From assembly GCA_020445245.1 (NCBI GenBank), contig JAGRHB010000009.1:1-16324 (forward strand): DNA of 16,324 nt, read 5' to 3'. The DNA comes from Gammaproteobacteria bacterium. Its GTDB lineage: Bacteria; Pseudomonadota; Gammaproteobacteria; Chromatiales; Sedimenticolaceae. The notes under the pieces were generated by a model. That model did no database searches and was not told the DNA's origin. It saw only the letters and a list, made by a program, of their open reading frames with translations. The position numbers and the translations under genes are program-made. Position 1 is the stretch's first letter. Each line of letters opens with the position of its first letter. Of the stretch, positions 1 through 7,378 are shown piece by piece.

Positions 1-156
1 CTGGCCTGACAAAGTAATAGCCTATTTAGGTGAACTGACGACAGAAATCAATTGCTCGTACGGACGGCCGTCCAAGTCCAACTGCTGCACTGCAGCAAAA
101 TTGTCGCAAAACCGCGGGGTTACGCCTGCACCCCCGATCAAACGACAGCTAAGTAT
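1..156. other. Non-coding stretch downstream of yjgA
   Basis: I see no credible gene here. It contains a 12-bp perfect palindrome at 62-73 (GGACGGCCGTCC) and a 7+1+7 inverted repeat at 83-97 (TGCTGCA, C, TGCAGCA). On the minus strand, downstream of the yjgA stop, a 5-bp stem (115-119 with 132-136) precedes CGGTTTT. It is at best a weak terminator for the recJ-yjgA pair. The function of these dyads is unknown. Confidence 0.4.
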
Positions 157-669
157 TTAATTTTTTTGGTGTGCGCCCGGCAGCGAATCGCGCAGGAAAC
201 GAAACAGCTTGCGCCCCGCCCCCGCCGGTTTGCCGGCATCCTTTTCGCGCAGCGCATCGCGATACAACTGCCGCGTATGCTGACGGTCGAGATCCTGATG
301 GGCATCGAACAAGGCCTCCAGGGCGGCATCCCCCTCGTCCAGCAGCCGGTCACGCCAGCGCTCTATCTCGTGAAATGCGCGGTTTGCCGCTACTTGCTGC
401 GAATTGCGGTCGTCCAGGTAGGCGACCACCTCGCCCAGCTCCTCGACGTCCATGAATTTGACGCAGTGCTTCAGTTGCCGGTTGCGCGCCCCCGACGGCC
501 GCATCGGGCGTACCAGTGCGATGGCGTCACGCAGCTGATCAGGGACGCGCAGGCGCTTGAGTTCCTTGTCGCTCAACTGGCTCATCCGGTCAGCCAGAAC
601 CTGCAGGCCCTCGATCTCGCGCTTGCGCGCCGATTTACTTGGCGGTTCAAAGGCATCGACATCGCTCAT
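157..669 (-). CDS. yjgA: YjgA/DarP family (DUF615) ribosome-associated protein
   Basis: A 170-residue basic, highly charged, helix-rich protein of the DUF615 family. The E. coli member (YjgA, also DarP) associates with late 50S ribosomal precursors and helps their maturation; this role comes from the family, not from the sequence. Recognisable stretches are the N-terminal KSARKREIEGLQ segment, the LKRLRVPDQLRDAI helix and the LFRFLRDSL end. The length is close to the E. coli protein (about 183). An in-frame start at 726 would be longer, but the ATG at 669 begins the typical MSDVDAF-like acidic N-terminus. It also overlaps the recJ stop by ATGA, which suggests translational coupling with recJ. 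No clear terminator follows. Confidence 0.88.
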   Translation of the reverse strand: MSDVDAFEPPSKSARKREIEGLQVLADRMSQLSDKELKRLRVPDQLRDAIALVRPMRPSGARNRQLKHCVKFMDVEELGEVVAYLDDRNSQQVAANRAFHEIERWRDRLLDEGDAALEALFDAHQDLDRQHTRQLYRDALREKDAGKPAGAGRKLFRFLRDSLPGAHQKN

Positions 670-2402
670 GGCGCGGCTTCCTCCAGGTATTCGAATCGCA
701 ACTGCAGGCTCAAGTGACCCTGCCACTCGTTCTGATCCAGCCGGTAAGCGGCATGAACCCTGCCGGGTACTGTCGGAAGGACCTCGACCGCATTGAACGC
801 AATGGCATCGAGGACCTGCCTTCCAGTGACCGGGCGCACCACAAGCTTCCAGTGTTTCTTTCCGACCACCCGACTGCTCACGACCTCGAAGTGATCATCG
901 AAGATCGGTTCGCTGAACCCCTGTCCCCAGGGGCCACCGTCGTGGATCGCGCGCGCCGTGTCCAGCGTCAACTCGACCTCCGGCACCGGGCCATCGGAAT
1001 GGATGACCGCACGCAGATCATCGTCGCACAGGTGAGAACGCACGACTTCGTCGAACAGGCGCGCGAAGCTGTCGAAGCCGGACTGCGGAATGCTCATGCC
1101 TGCCGCCATCGCGTGCCCGCCAAATTTCTGCAGCAGTCCGGGTTCGCGCGCGGCGACCTCGTCCAGGACATCGCGGATGTGCAGTCCGGGGACCGAACGT
1201 GCCGACCCCTTGAGCACACCGTCACCCGCCGCGGCGAACGCGATCACTGGCCTGTGGTAACGCTCCTTGATACGTGACGCCAGGATGCCTATGACCCCCT
1301 GATGCCAGTCCTCCCTGTACAGGCAAAGGCCCCACGGCAGTTCACCGTCATCCGGTGCCCAGTCGCTGAGGATCGTCTCGGCCTGCGTTTTCATCTGGTC
1401 TTCAATCGAGCGACGCTCGCGATTGAGGCGGTCCAGTTCACTGGCAAGACGATACGCCTCGTCGACGTCGTCGCTCAGCAGGCAGTCGATGCCCAGGCTC
1501 ATGTCGTCGATACGGCCGGCGGCATTGAGCCGTGGTCCGACTGCAAAGCCCATGTCGGCAGAACCTGCGCGCGCCGGGTTGCGCCCGGCAATCTGCAGCA
1601 GGGCGGTGATGCCCGGCCGGCAGCGCCCGCTGCGGATCCGCAACAGACCCTGGTGTACCAGAATCCTGTTGTTGCGATCGAGCGGCACCACGTCGGCCAC
1701 GGTGCCCAATGCCACGAGATCGAGCAGGTCAGCCATGTTCGGTGCCGCAATCGCCTTGCGCGCAAACCAGCCGGCGGCTCGCAGGCGGCTTCTCAATCCG
1801 ACCAGCACGTAGAAGATCACCCCCACGCCGGCCAGCGCCTTCGACGGAAACGGGTTGTCCGGCAGATTCGGGTTGACCAGCGCATCGGCGTCGGGGAGCG
1901 CAGCACCGGCGAGGTGGTGATCAGTGACCACGACCCGCCATCCCAGGGCCTTGGCGGCGGCGACGCCGGCTACGCTGGAGACGCCGTTGTCCACGGTAAC
2001 GATAAGGTCTGGCGCACGGGTGCGCGCCACCTCGACGATCTCCGGCGTCAGTCCATAACCGAACTCGAAACGGTTTGGCACCAGAAAGTCGACCTCGTGA
2101 TGACCAAATGCGCGCAGTGCCAATACCGTCAGCGCGCAACTCGTTGCGCCGTCGGCATCGAAATCGCCAATGACCAGGATGCGCTGCCCACCTTCGAGCG
2201 CCGCCGCCAGCTCGGCCACGGCGGCGTCCAGCCCGGCCATCTGTGCGGGCGGGATCAGTGCACTGAGTTCACGCTCGAGTTCCCGCGCATCACCGATGCC
2301 GCGCGAGCGATAGATCCGCCACAGCAATGGGGTCACGTTCCCGGGACAATCGCCTGCCTCGGGCTCGGACGGTACGGGGTGTCGAACGATCTGCGTCTGC
2401 AT
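666..2402 (-). CDS. recJ: Single-stranded-DNA-specific exonuclease RecJ
   Basis: A 5'-3' single-stranded-DNA exonuclease of the DHH phosphoesterase superfamily, acting in RecF-pathway recombination, mismatch repair and base excision repair in the cytoplasm. The DHH motifs are intact: DFDADG with D80, D82 and D84 (motif I), VDNG with D138, and the DHH triplet at 161-163. The DHHA1 region contains GGHAMAAG, and a C-terminal OB-like domain follows. From the ATG at 2402 the protein is 578 residues, against 577 in E. coli. An in-frame ATG at 2438 would add 12 residues, but AGAGGA lies just upstream of 2402 on the minus strand, so the shorter form is preferred. The gene's TGA overlaps the yjgA ATG, and it is divergent from the phosphopantetheinyl transferase gene. 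Confidence 0.96.
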   Translation of the reverse strand: MQTQIVRHPVPSEPEAGDCPGNVTPLLWRIYRSRGIGDARELERELSALIPPAQMAGLDAAVAELAAALEGGQRILVIGDFDADGATSCALTVLALRAFGHHEVDFLVPNRFEFGYGLTPEIVEVARTRAPDLIVTVDNGVSSVAGVAAAKALGWRVVVTDHHLAGAALPDADALVNPNLPDNPFPSKALAGVGVIFYVLVGLRSRLRAAGWFARKAIAAPNMADLLDLVALGTVADVVPLDRNNRILVHQGLLRIRSGRCRPGITALLQIAGRNPARAGSADMGFAVGPRLNAAGRIDDMSLGIDCLLSDDVDEAYRLASELDRLNRERRSIEDQMKTQAETILSDWAPDDGELPWGLCLYREDWHQGVIGILASRIKERYHRPVIAFAAAGDGVLKGSARSVPGLHIRDVLDEVAAREPGLLQKFGGHAMAAGMSIPQSGFDSFARLFDEVVRSHLCDDDLRAVIHSDGPVPEVELTLDTARAIHDGGPWGQGFSEPIFDDHFEVVSSRVVGKKHWKLVVRPVTGRQVLDAIAFNAVEVLPTVPGRVHAAYRLDQNEWQGHLSLQLRFEYLEEAAP

Positions 2403-2433
2403 GGGTCCTCTTGGCCGATCGGCCCGGCGCCTC

Positions 2434-2442
2434 AGCATAGCA
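2434..2442 (-). promoter_or_regulatory. Putative extended -10 promoter for recJ-yjgA
   Basis: On the minus strand the sequence reads TGC-TATGCT, an extended -10 element that would start transcription about 25 nt before the recJ ATG. There is no good -35 hexamer. It lies almost back to back with the plus-strand extended -10 at 2452-2460, so the two promoters would compete. Called from sequence pattern only. Confidence 0.35.
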
Positions 2443-2451
2443 GCAACGGCT

Positions 2452-2460
2452 TGTTATGAT
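2452..2460 (+). promoter_or_regulatory. Putative extended -10 promoter for the phosphopantetheinyl transferase gene
   Basis: TGT-TATGAT forms an extended -10 element, giving a predicted start near 2467 and a leader of about 20 nt before the ATG at 2488. The -35 position (about 2432-2437) is poor and overlaps the minus-strand recJ -10. No strong ribosome binding site precedes the ATG at 2488. Confidence 0.35.
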
Positions 2461-2487
2461 GGCGCCCTCGCTCAGCCTTGAAAAACG

Positions 2488-3108
2488 ATGCACCGAGACG
2501 TCTTTCCCGAATGGTCGCCCGGCCCCAGCCATCCCCGCCCCGTCGAGACACAGGTGGATGTGTGGCGTATCGATCTGGTGCTGCCAGACCACCCGACTGC
2601 GGACCCGACGGCGCATCGGGCCCTGGCGCGCGCGGCGATGCACGACGTGCTGGCACGCTATCTCGCACGGCCGGCCGAGACGCTGGCGCTGTCCGTGCAA
2701 CCTGGCGGCAAGCCGTATCTCGATCTGCCTCTCGAATTCAATCTGTCACATTGCGCCGACACCGCCCTGCTGGCGGTCACGGCCGCCACCGAGGTCGGCG
2801 TCGACATAGAGCGGCTGCGTGCTATCGATGACCCGCTGCGATTGGCACACCGGGCCTTGACCGCAACCGAGGTTGCGCAGATCAGCGCCGCCCCCGCCGA
2901 CCGGCAGCTGGCGCTGTTCCTCGACCTGTGGACCAGGATGGAGGCCCGGCAGAAGGCATTCGGGCACGGCATATTCGCACGCCGGGTCGATCCGGCCGAT
3001 GTCAGCACTTTTGGGTTCAGGCCGAACTCCCAACACTTTGCCAGTCTCGCGGTACGCAGGCCTCACCGCGAACTGTCGTTGCGTTTCTACGCCTATTCCG
3101 GACCGTGA
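2488..3108 (+). CDS. 4'-phosphopantetheinyl transferase, Sfp/Gsp type
   Basis: A 206-residue Sfp-type enzyme expected to move phosphopantetheine from CoA onto a serine of carrier proteins. Visible family motifs are FNLSHC (about 89-94), the metal-binding GVDIE with D106 and E108, and the W148-T-R-M-E152-A-R-Q-K156 helix, which supplies the third acidic ligand and the CoA-contacting lysine. Two deviations stand out: Met151 replaces the usual lysine of the WxxKEA signature, and Cys replaces the second Ser of NLSHS. It is somewhat shorter than typical members (about 220-240). It is the only carrier-activating enzyme in the window and could modify the carrier protein at 10288-10533. That link is inferred from co-occurrence across about 7 kb. 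Family assignment is firm; full activity is less sure. Confidence 0.88.
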   Translation: MHRDVFPEWSPGPSHPRPVETQVDVWRIDLVLPDHPTADPTAHRALARAAMHDVLARYLARPAETLALSVQPGGKPYLDLPLEFNLSHCADTALLAVTAATEVGVDIERLRAIDDPLRLAHRALTATEVAQISAAPADRQLALFLDLWTRMEARQKAFGHGIFARRVDPADVSTFGFRPNSQHFASLAVRRPHRELSLRFYAYSGP

Positions 3109-3180
3109 ATCGCCGACCCGCAACGGTTATCATCGCGGCCTTGTCGATCCGGGCAACAACCAGAATTCAAAGGGAACCGC

Positions 3181-4173
3181 ATGACTTCCAACTCTGTATT
3201 GGTCACCGGTGGCGCCGGTTATATCGGCAGTCACACCGTTCGCCAGCTCGGCGAGGCGGGCGAACGCGTGGTGACGCTGGACAACCTGTCGAAGGGTTTT
3301 CGCGAGTCCGTGCTGTTCGGCGATTTCGTCGAAGGCGACACCGCAGACAAGGCGCTGGTCAGCCAGCTGCTGCACGAACATGCAGTCGACACCGTGATCC
3401 ATTTCGCCGCGCACACCATAGTCCCGGAGTCAGTCAGCGACCCGCTGATGTATTACCGCAACAACACCTGCGCGACGCGCAACCTGCTGGAGTGCTGTAT
3501 CGAGTCGGGTGTAAAGCACTTTGTGTTTTCCTCGACCGCGGCGGTCTACGGCACCCCGGAATCGCAGCAGTGCTGGGAAGACACGCCAACCAACCCGATC
3601 AATCCCTATGGCATGTCCAAGCTGATGACCGAGTACATGCTGCGCGACCTCGGTGCCGCCAGCGACCTGCGCTACGTGATTCTGCGTTATTTCAACGTGG
3701 CCGGATCAGACCCGGAAGGTCGAATTGGCCAATCGACCCCGGGGGCCACGCTGCTGATGAAGGTTGCGGCCGAACAGGCACTGGGCAAGCGTGACGCACT
3801 CTATATCTTCGGGACCGACTACCCGACACCGGACGGCACCGGCGTACGTGACTATATCCACGTCGAGGACCTTGCCGATGCGCACCTGAAGGCGATCGAC
3901 TATCTGCGCGCCGGTGGCAAATCACAGATCCTCAACTGCGGTTACGGCCATGGCTACAGTGTGCGCGAGGTGATCGATACGGTGCAAAAGGTGCACGGTG
4001 CGCCGCTCAATGTAGTCGAACAGGCACGCCGTGCCGGCGATCCACCGGCGCTGATTGCCGGGGCTCAGAAGGTGCGCGAGGTGCTCGGATGGAAGCCACG
4101 CTTCGATGACCTCGAAGAGATCGCCCGCAGCTCACTGAACTGGGAACGCAAGCTCGCCGAGCGCAGTCGATGA
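3181..4173 (+). CDS. galE: UDP-glucose 4-epimerase
   Basis: An NAD-dependent extended short-chain dehydrogenase/reductase that interconverts UDP-glucose and UDP-galactose (possibly also the N-acetyl forms) in the cytoplasm, supplying sugars for exopolysaccharide or LPS. At 330 residues it has the usual GalE length. The Rossmann glycine motif GGAGYIGS is at about 9-16. The catalytic residues are Thr119 in the SSTAAVYG strand and Tyr143-x-x-x-Lys147 in PYGMSK. ELNCGYGHG-like and PALIAGA segments of the C-terminal sugar-binding half are recognisable. AAAGGG precedes the ATG at suitable spacing. The stop overlaps the uppP start by ATGA, so the two are probably co-translated. Substrate range cannot be fixed from sequence. 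Confidence 0.93.
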   Translation: MTSNSVLVTGGAGYIGSHTVRQLGEAGERVVTLDNLSKGFRESVLFGDFVEGDTADKALVSQLLHEHAVDTVIHFAAHTIVPESVSDPLMYYRNNTCATRNLLECCIESGVKHFVFSSTAAVYGTPESQQCWEDTPTNPINPYGMSKLMTEYMLRDLGAASDLRYVILRYFNVAGSDPEGRIGQSTPGATLLMKVAAEQALGKRDALYIFGTDYPTPDGTGVRDYIHVEDLADAHLKAIDYLRAGGKSQILNCGYGHGYSVREVIDTVQKVHGAPLNVVEQARRAGDPPALIAGAQKVREVLGWKPRFDDLEEIARSSLNWERKLAERSR

Positions 4174-4970
4174 GCGACGTGCAGATCCTGGTGCTGGCGC
4201 TGGTCCAGGGCCTGACCGAGTTCCTGCCGATATCCAGCAGTGCCCACCTGATCCTCGCGCCCTATCTGTTCGGGTTTTCCGACCAGGGTCTGGCGTTCGA
4301 CGTCGCGGTGCACCTCGGTTCGCTGTTCGCGGTCATCGCCTATTTCCGCCGCGACATCTGGCAGATCACGCTCGGTTGGCTGAACGCCCTGCTGCCCGGC
4401 CAACAGGCCACCCAGCTCAGCCGACTGGGCTGGGCAGTCATCATAGGCACCCTGCCGGTGGTCGTCGCCGGTCTGCTGCTGAAATCATTGGTCGAGGGTG
4501 AACTGCGTGCACCTTGGGTGATCGCAGTCACCACCGTACTGTTCGGCCTGCTGTTGGGTTGGGTCGACCTGCGTGCGAGGCGCGTTCGCGATATCGGTCA
4601 ACTGACGCTGCGTGATGCACTGCTGATCGGCGCCAGCCAGGTGCTGGCACTGGTCCCCGGCACGTCACGATCGGGCATCACGATGACGGTGGGGCTGTGG
4701 CTCGGCCTGACCCGCGAGGCCGCGGCGCGTTTCTCGTTCCTGCTGGCGATCCCGACGATCCTGGCCTCGGCGACACTGGTTACGAGGGATCTGGTCGCCT
4801 CCAACGCCCCGGTTGACTGGTCGTCACTCGGGCTGGGTGTCGCACTGTCGGGAATTGCTGCCTACCTGGCGATCTTCTATTTCCTGCGATTCATCGAGCG
4901 CATCGGCATGTGGCCTTTCGTGATCTACCGCCTGATCCTTGGCGCGACCATCTATGCGCTGGTCTATTGA
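4170..4970 (+). CDS. uppP: Undecaprenyl-diphosphatase UppP/BacA
   Basis: An integral inner-membrane phosphatase that converts undecaprenyl diphosphate to the monophosphate, recycling the lipid carrier used for peptidoglycan and polysaccharide export. Overexpression in other species gives bacitracin resistance. The protein has 266 residues and about eight hydrophobic segments. The first signature is QGLTEFLPISSSAH, with Glu17, Ser22-24 and His26. The second is PGTSRSG at 163-169, with the catalytic Arg167. Its ATG lies in the galE stop (ATGA), so it depends on upstream transcription. Coupling to galE suggests a role in envelope or exopolysaccharide assembly. Its 3' end faces the protease gene without a terminator-sized gap. 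Confidence 0.95.
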   Translation: MSDVQILVLALVQGLTEFLPISSSAHLILAPYLFGFSDQGLAFDVAVHLGSLFAVIAYFRRDIWQITLGWLNALLPGQQATQLSRLGWAVIIGTLPVVVAGLLLKSLVEGELRAPWVIAVTTVLFGLLLGWVDLRARRVRDIGQLTLRDALLIGASQVLALVPGTSRSGITMTVGLWLGLTREAAARFSFLLAIPTILASATLVTRDLVASNAPVDWSSLGLGVALSGIAAYLAIFYFLRFIERIGMWPFVIYRLILGATIYALVY

Positions 4971-4980
4971 GGTGCCTGTT

Positions 4981-5781
4981 TCAACAGTTCATGGACGAAA
5001 CGCACAGGGATCGCATAGCTGATTTTTTTGGCTTTTCGATCACCGCTTCTTTTGTCTCCTTGATCAGCACGCTGTTGATCACGCCAAGCACCCGACCGCT
5101 GGCCTGGTCGTAGACCGGGCTGCCACTGTTGCCCGGGTATGCGGTCGCGTCGAGCTGCAGCACATCGTATGGATCTCGCATGGCACGGATCATCTTCGTC
5201 GTCAGGACCCGCGAACCGAGCTGTGGTGGCGCCATCGGGCTGATCGCCGACACGATGCCACGGTGGGTCACCGGATACAGGCCGAGCGCCATGCCGATCG
5301 GAAAGCCGGTAAAGGCGATCTCTGTGCCCTCGCGGGCGCCATCTCCCTCGGCCAGCGACAGCGCCGGCAAGGGAACACTGATATAGAGCAGTGTCAGATC
5401 ATGGACCGGATCATCAACAACGATCCTGGCCGGATGGACACGGGCCTGGCGTCCGCGACCGGAAAACACCGCCAGCTGTTCTTTTTTGGCTTCGTCGATC
5501 TTGGTTGGAACCACGTGGTGATTGGTCACCACCAGATGCCCATTGCCGATCACGAACCCGGTCCCCTTAAACTGTTGGCGCGGACTGCCGCTAGGCTGAA
5601 AGGTGCCGACCGCCACTACCGACGGCCGCACGCGGTCGATGACGTCCGGCAGCCCGGCAGAGAGAGCACCGCCCGACAACATCGTGACGAGGCACAGGCA
5701 CAGCAGTCCCGACACCCAAGGTGCCCGGCTGTTTGCCGGACCCTTGACGGTATAATCCTGCTTTCGAGAATACGGCAGCAT
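4981..5781 (-). CDS. Exported trypsin-like serine protease, C-terminus displaced by a -1 frame change
   Basis: A chymotrypsin/HtrA-fold serine protease (no PDZ domain), probably periplasmic. With the ATG at 5781 it has 266 residues, an N-terminal signal segment (about 22-42, GLLCLCLVTMLSGGALSA) and an intact triad: His89 in TNHHVV, Asp128 in HDLTLL and Ser219 in GNSGSPV. An AAAAAGG ribosome binding site lies 8 nt before this ATG; the ATG at 5787 has too little spacing. The last 13 frame-0 residues (SAMRSLCVSSMNC) do not resemble the family. The -1 frame from the A7 run at 5023-5029 instead encodes ISYAIPVRFVHELLKQAPQ, ending at a TAG at 4966-4964, which resembles the usual ISYAIP-type ending of these proteases. 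The full product would then be 272 residues, spanning 5781-4964. The cause may be programmed slippage, a real indel or a sequencing error. Confidence 0.85.
   Translation of the reverse strand: MLPYSRKQDYTVKGPANSRAPWVSGLLCLCLVTMLSGGALSAGLPDVIDRVRPSVVAVGTFQPSGSPRQQFKGTGFVIGNGHLVVTNHHVVPTKIDEAKKEQLAVFSGRGRQARVHPARIVVDDPVHDLTLLYISVPLPALSLAEGDGAREGTEIAFTGFPIGMALGLYPVTHRGIVSAISPMAPPQLGSRVLTTKMIRAMRDPYDVLQLDATAYPGNSGSPVYDQASGRVLGVINSVLIKETKEAVIEKPKKSAMRSLCVSSMNC
5023..5029 (-). other. A_AAA_AAA slippery heptamer / possible -1 frameshift site
   Basis: Seven A on the minus strand sit in the protease reading frame as A-AAA-AAA, the register required by the X_XXY_YYZ -1 slippage rule. A -1 shift joins the protease body to the conserved-looking ISYAIPVRFVHELL end. 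One extra A in the DNA or transcript would have the same effect. Whether the site works is unknown. Confidence 0.6.
5751..5756 (+). promoter_or_regulatory. Putative -10 element for the ligase-decarboxylase operon
   Basis: A perfect TATAAT lies 29 nt before the ligase ATG at 5786 and would start transcription near 5763. The -35 position (about 5728-5733) is not consensus, and the TTGACG at 5744 is too close to pair with it. The element lies inside the signal-peptide coding region of the divergent protease gene. Confidence 0.45.
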
Positions 5782-5785
5782 TTCC

Positions 5786-7378
5786 ATGGCCTTTTTGCTC
5801 CACCAACTGATTCTGCAATCCGCACAGCGTACACCGGATGCCCCCGCCCTGTTGTTCAAGCAGGACACCTGGAACTATCGGCAGCTGCATGAGGAAGTGG
5901 GCCGGGTCGCATCCGGCCTGAGGCGCATCGGTGTGACACGTGATCAACGTGTCGCCGTCTACCTGCCGAAGCAATTCGAGACCGTGACGGCGATGTTCGG
6001 CACGATGGCGGCAGGCGGTGTGTTCGTGCCGGTCAACCCGATCCTCAAGCCGGAACAGGTCGGGCATATTCTGCGCGACTGCACCACCAGTGTGCTGATC
6101 ACCAGCGCCGACCGTGCACGCCTGCTGAAGGATACCCTGGAGGAATGCCCGGATCTGCAGCAGCTGGTGATCACCGACAGCGATGCGACCGAGCCGTTCA
6201 CGGACGGCGATCTGCCGGTGTGCAGCTGGCAGCAGATGCTCGGCTCGATGCAGTTTCCCGATCTGCGGCGGATCGATGCCGATATGGCAGCGATCCTGTA
6301 CACCTCGGGCAGCACAGGGCGACCCAAGGGCGTGGTGTTGTCGCATCGCAATATGCTCGCCGGCGCGCAGAGCGTCGCCAGCTATCTCAACAACAGCGCG
6401 GCCGATCGCCTGCTGGCGGTGCTGCCGTTCAGTTTTGATTACGGCCTGAGTCAATTGACCACGGCGTTTTCGGTCGGCGCATCCGTAGTGCTGATGGACT
6501 ACCTGTTGCCACGCGACGTGATTCGCGCCGTCGCACGTCATGCCGTCACCGGCCTGGCGGCGGTGCCACCGCTGTGGAACCAGCTCGCGGGACTGTCCTG
6601 GCCAGAAGAGGCGGTCGCCTCCCTGCGTTACATCACCAACTCCGGCGGGGCAATGCCGGTGGCAACCACGTCTCAGCTGCAGGCGGCCCTGCCCAATACC
6701 TCGGTGTTTCTGATGTACGGCCTGACCGAGGCCTTCCGTTCGACCTTTCTTCCGCCCGACCAGGTCAAGCTGCGACCGGAATCCATGGGCAAGGCGATTC
6801 CGAACGCCGACATCATGGTGGTGCGCCCGGACGGCAGCGAGTGCGACGTCGATGAGCCCGGTGAACTCGTCCACCGTGGCGCACTGGTCTCGCTCGGTTA
6901 CTGGGGGGACCTCGAAAAGACCAATATCCGGTTCAAGCCGGCACCGGGACTACCAGTGGGCATCCCGAACCCCGAACTTGCGGTCTGGTCCGGTGACCAG
7001 GTGCGTCGCGATGCCGAGGGTTTTCTTTATTTCATCGGCCGCAACGACGAGATGATCAAGACATCCGGCTACCGGGTGAGTCCCGGAGAGATCGAGGAGA
7101 TCGTATTCCAGGTATCGGGCGTCGAGCAGGCGGTCGCATTCGGTGCGCCCCACCCCCAACTCGGTTACGGGATAGTGCTGGTCGTCCAGGCCGCTGCAGG
7201 CAGCGTAGACGCCGATACCATTCTTGCGCACTGCAAGATACATCTGCCGATGTTCATGCTCCCGGGGCATCTCGAAATCGCCAGCGAACTGCCACGCAAT
7301 CCGAACGGCAAGATCGATCGCAAGGCGCTGTCGACGAGGTTTGCCGACGTCTTCCTTTCACCACAGGCATCGTCATGA
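5786..7378 (+). CDS. Acyl-CoA ligase (AMP-forming), exosortase A system-associated type
   Basis: A 530-residue member of the ANL adenylating superfamily, which activates a carboxylate with ATP and loads it on CoA or a carrier-protein thiol. The nucleotide loop YTSGSTGRPKG is at 172-182, YGLTE at 311-315, and the hinge/C-domain core GRNDEMIKTSGYRVSPGEIEE follows. The catalytic lysine is Lys509 in NPNGKIDRK. Close pairing with the PLP decarboxylase (ATGA overlap) and a nearby carrier protein and two hydrolases match the set described around exosortase A/PEP-CTERM loci (TIGR03098 type, recalled). The true substrate is unknown; an amino acid or a fatty acid are both possible. Its start lies 4 nt from the protease start on the other strand, and no good ribosome binding site is visible. 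Confidence 0.85.
   Translation: MAFLLHQLILQSAQRTPDAPALLFKQDTWNYRQLHEEVGRVASGLRRIGVTRDQRVAVYLPKQFETVTAMFGTMAAGGVFVPVNPILKPEQVGHILRDCTTSVLITSADRARLLKDTLEECPDLQQLVITDSDATEPFTDGDLPVCSWQQMLGSMQFPDLRRIDADMAAILYTSGSTGRPKGVVLSHRNMLAGAQSVASYLNNSAADRLLAVLPFSFDYGLSQLTTAFSVGASVVLMDYLLPRDVIRAVARHAVTGLAAVPPLWNQLAGLSWPEEAVASLRYITNSGGAMPVATTSQLQAALPNTSVFLMYGLTEAFRSTFLPPDQVKLRPESMGKAIPNADIMVVRPDGSECDVDEPGELVHRGALVSLGYWGDLEKTNIRFKPAPGLPVGIPNPELAVWSGDQVRRDAEGFLYFIGRNDEMIKTSGYRVSPGEIEEIVFQVSGVEQAVAFGAPHPQLGYGIVLVVQAAAGSVDADTILAHCKIHLPMFMLPGHLEIASELPRNPNGKIDRKALSTRFADVFLSPQASS

Noticed and set aside
82..95. LexA-type box in the gap after yjgA
   Set aside because: The CTG and CAG halves are separated by 8 bases, not the 10 required by the gammaproteobacterial LexA consensus.
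1302..2459. A 385-codon open frame on the plus strand opposite recJ
   Set aside because: It is antisense to an intact RecJ with all DHH motifs; the translation has no family motif and reflects GC-rich codon bias.
2928..3794. A 288-codon plus-strand frame across the transferase and galE
   Set aside because: Overlaps two well-supported genes in another frame and shows no motif.
5744..5756. TTGACG with TATAAT as a complete promoter
   Set aside because: The two elements are almost adjacent; a sigma-70 promoter needs about 17 bp between them, so only the TATAAT is kept.
5591..6874. A 427-codon open frame on the minus strand opposite the ligase
   Set aside because: Antisense shadow of the ligase; rich in His, Gln and Arg with no recognisable domain.
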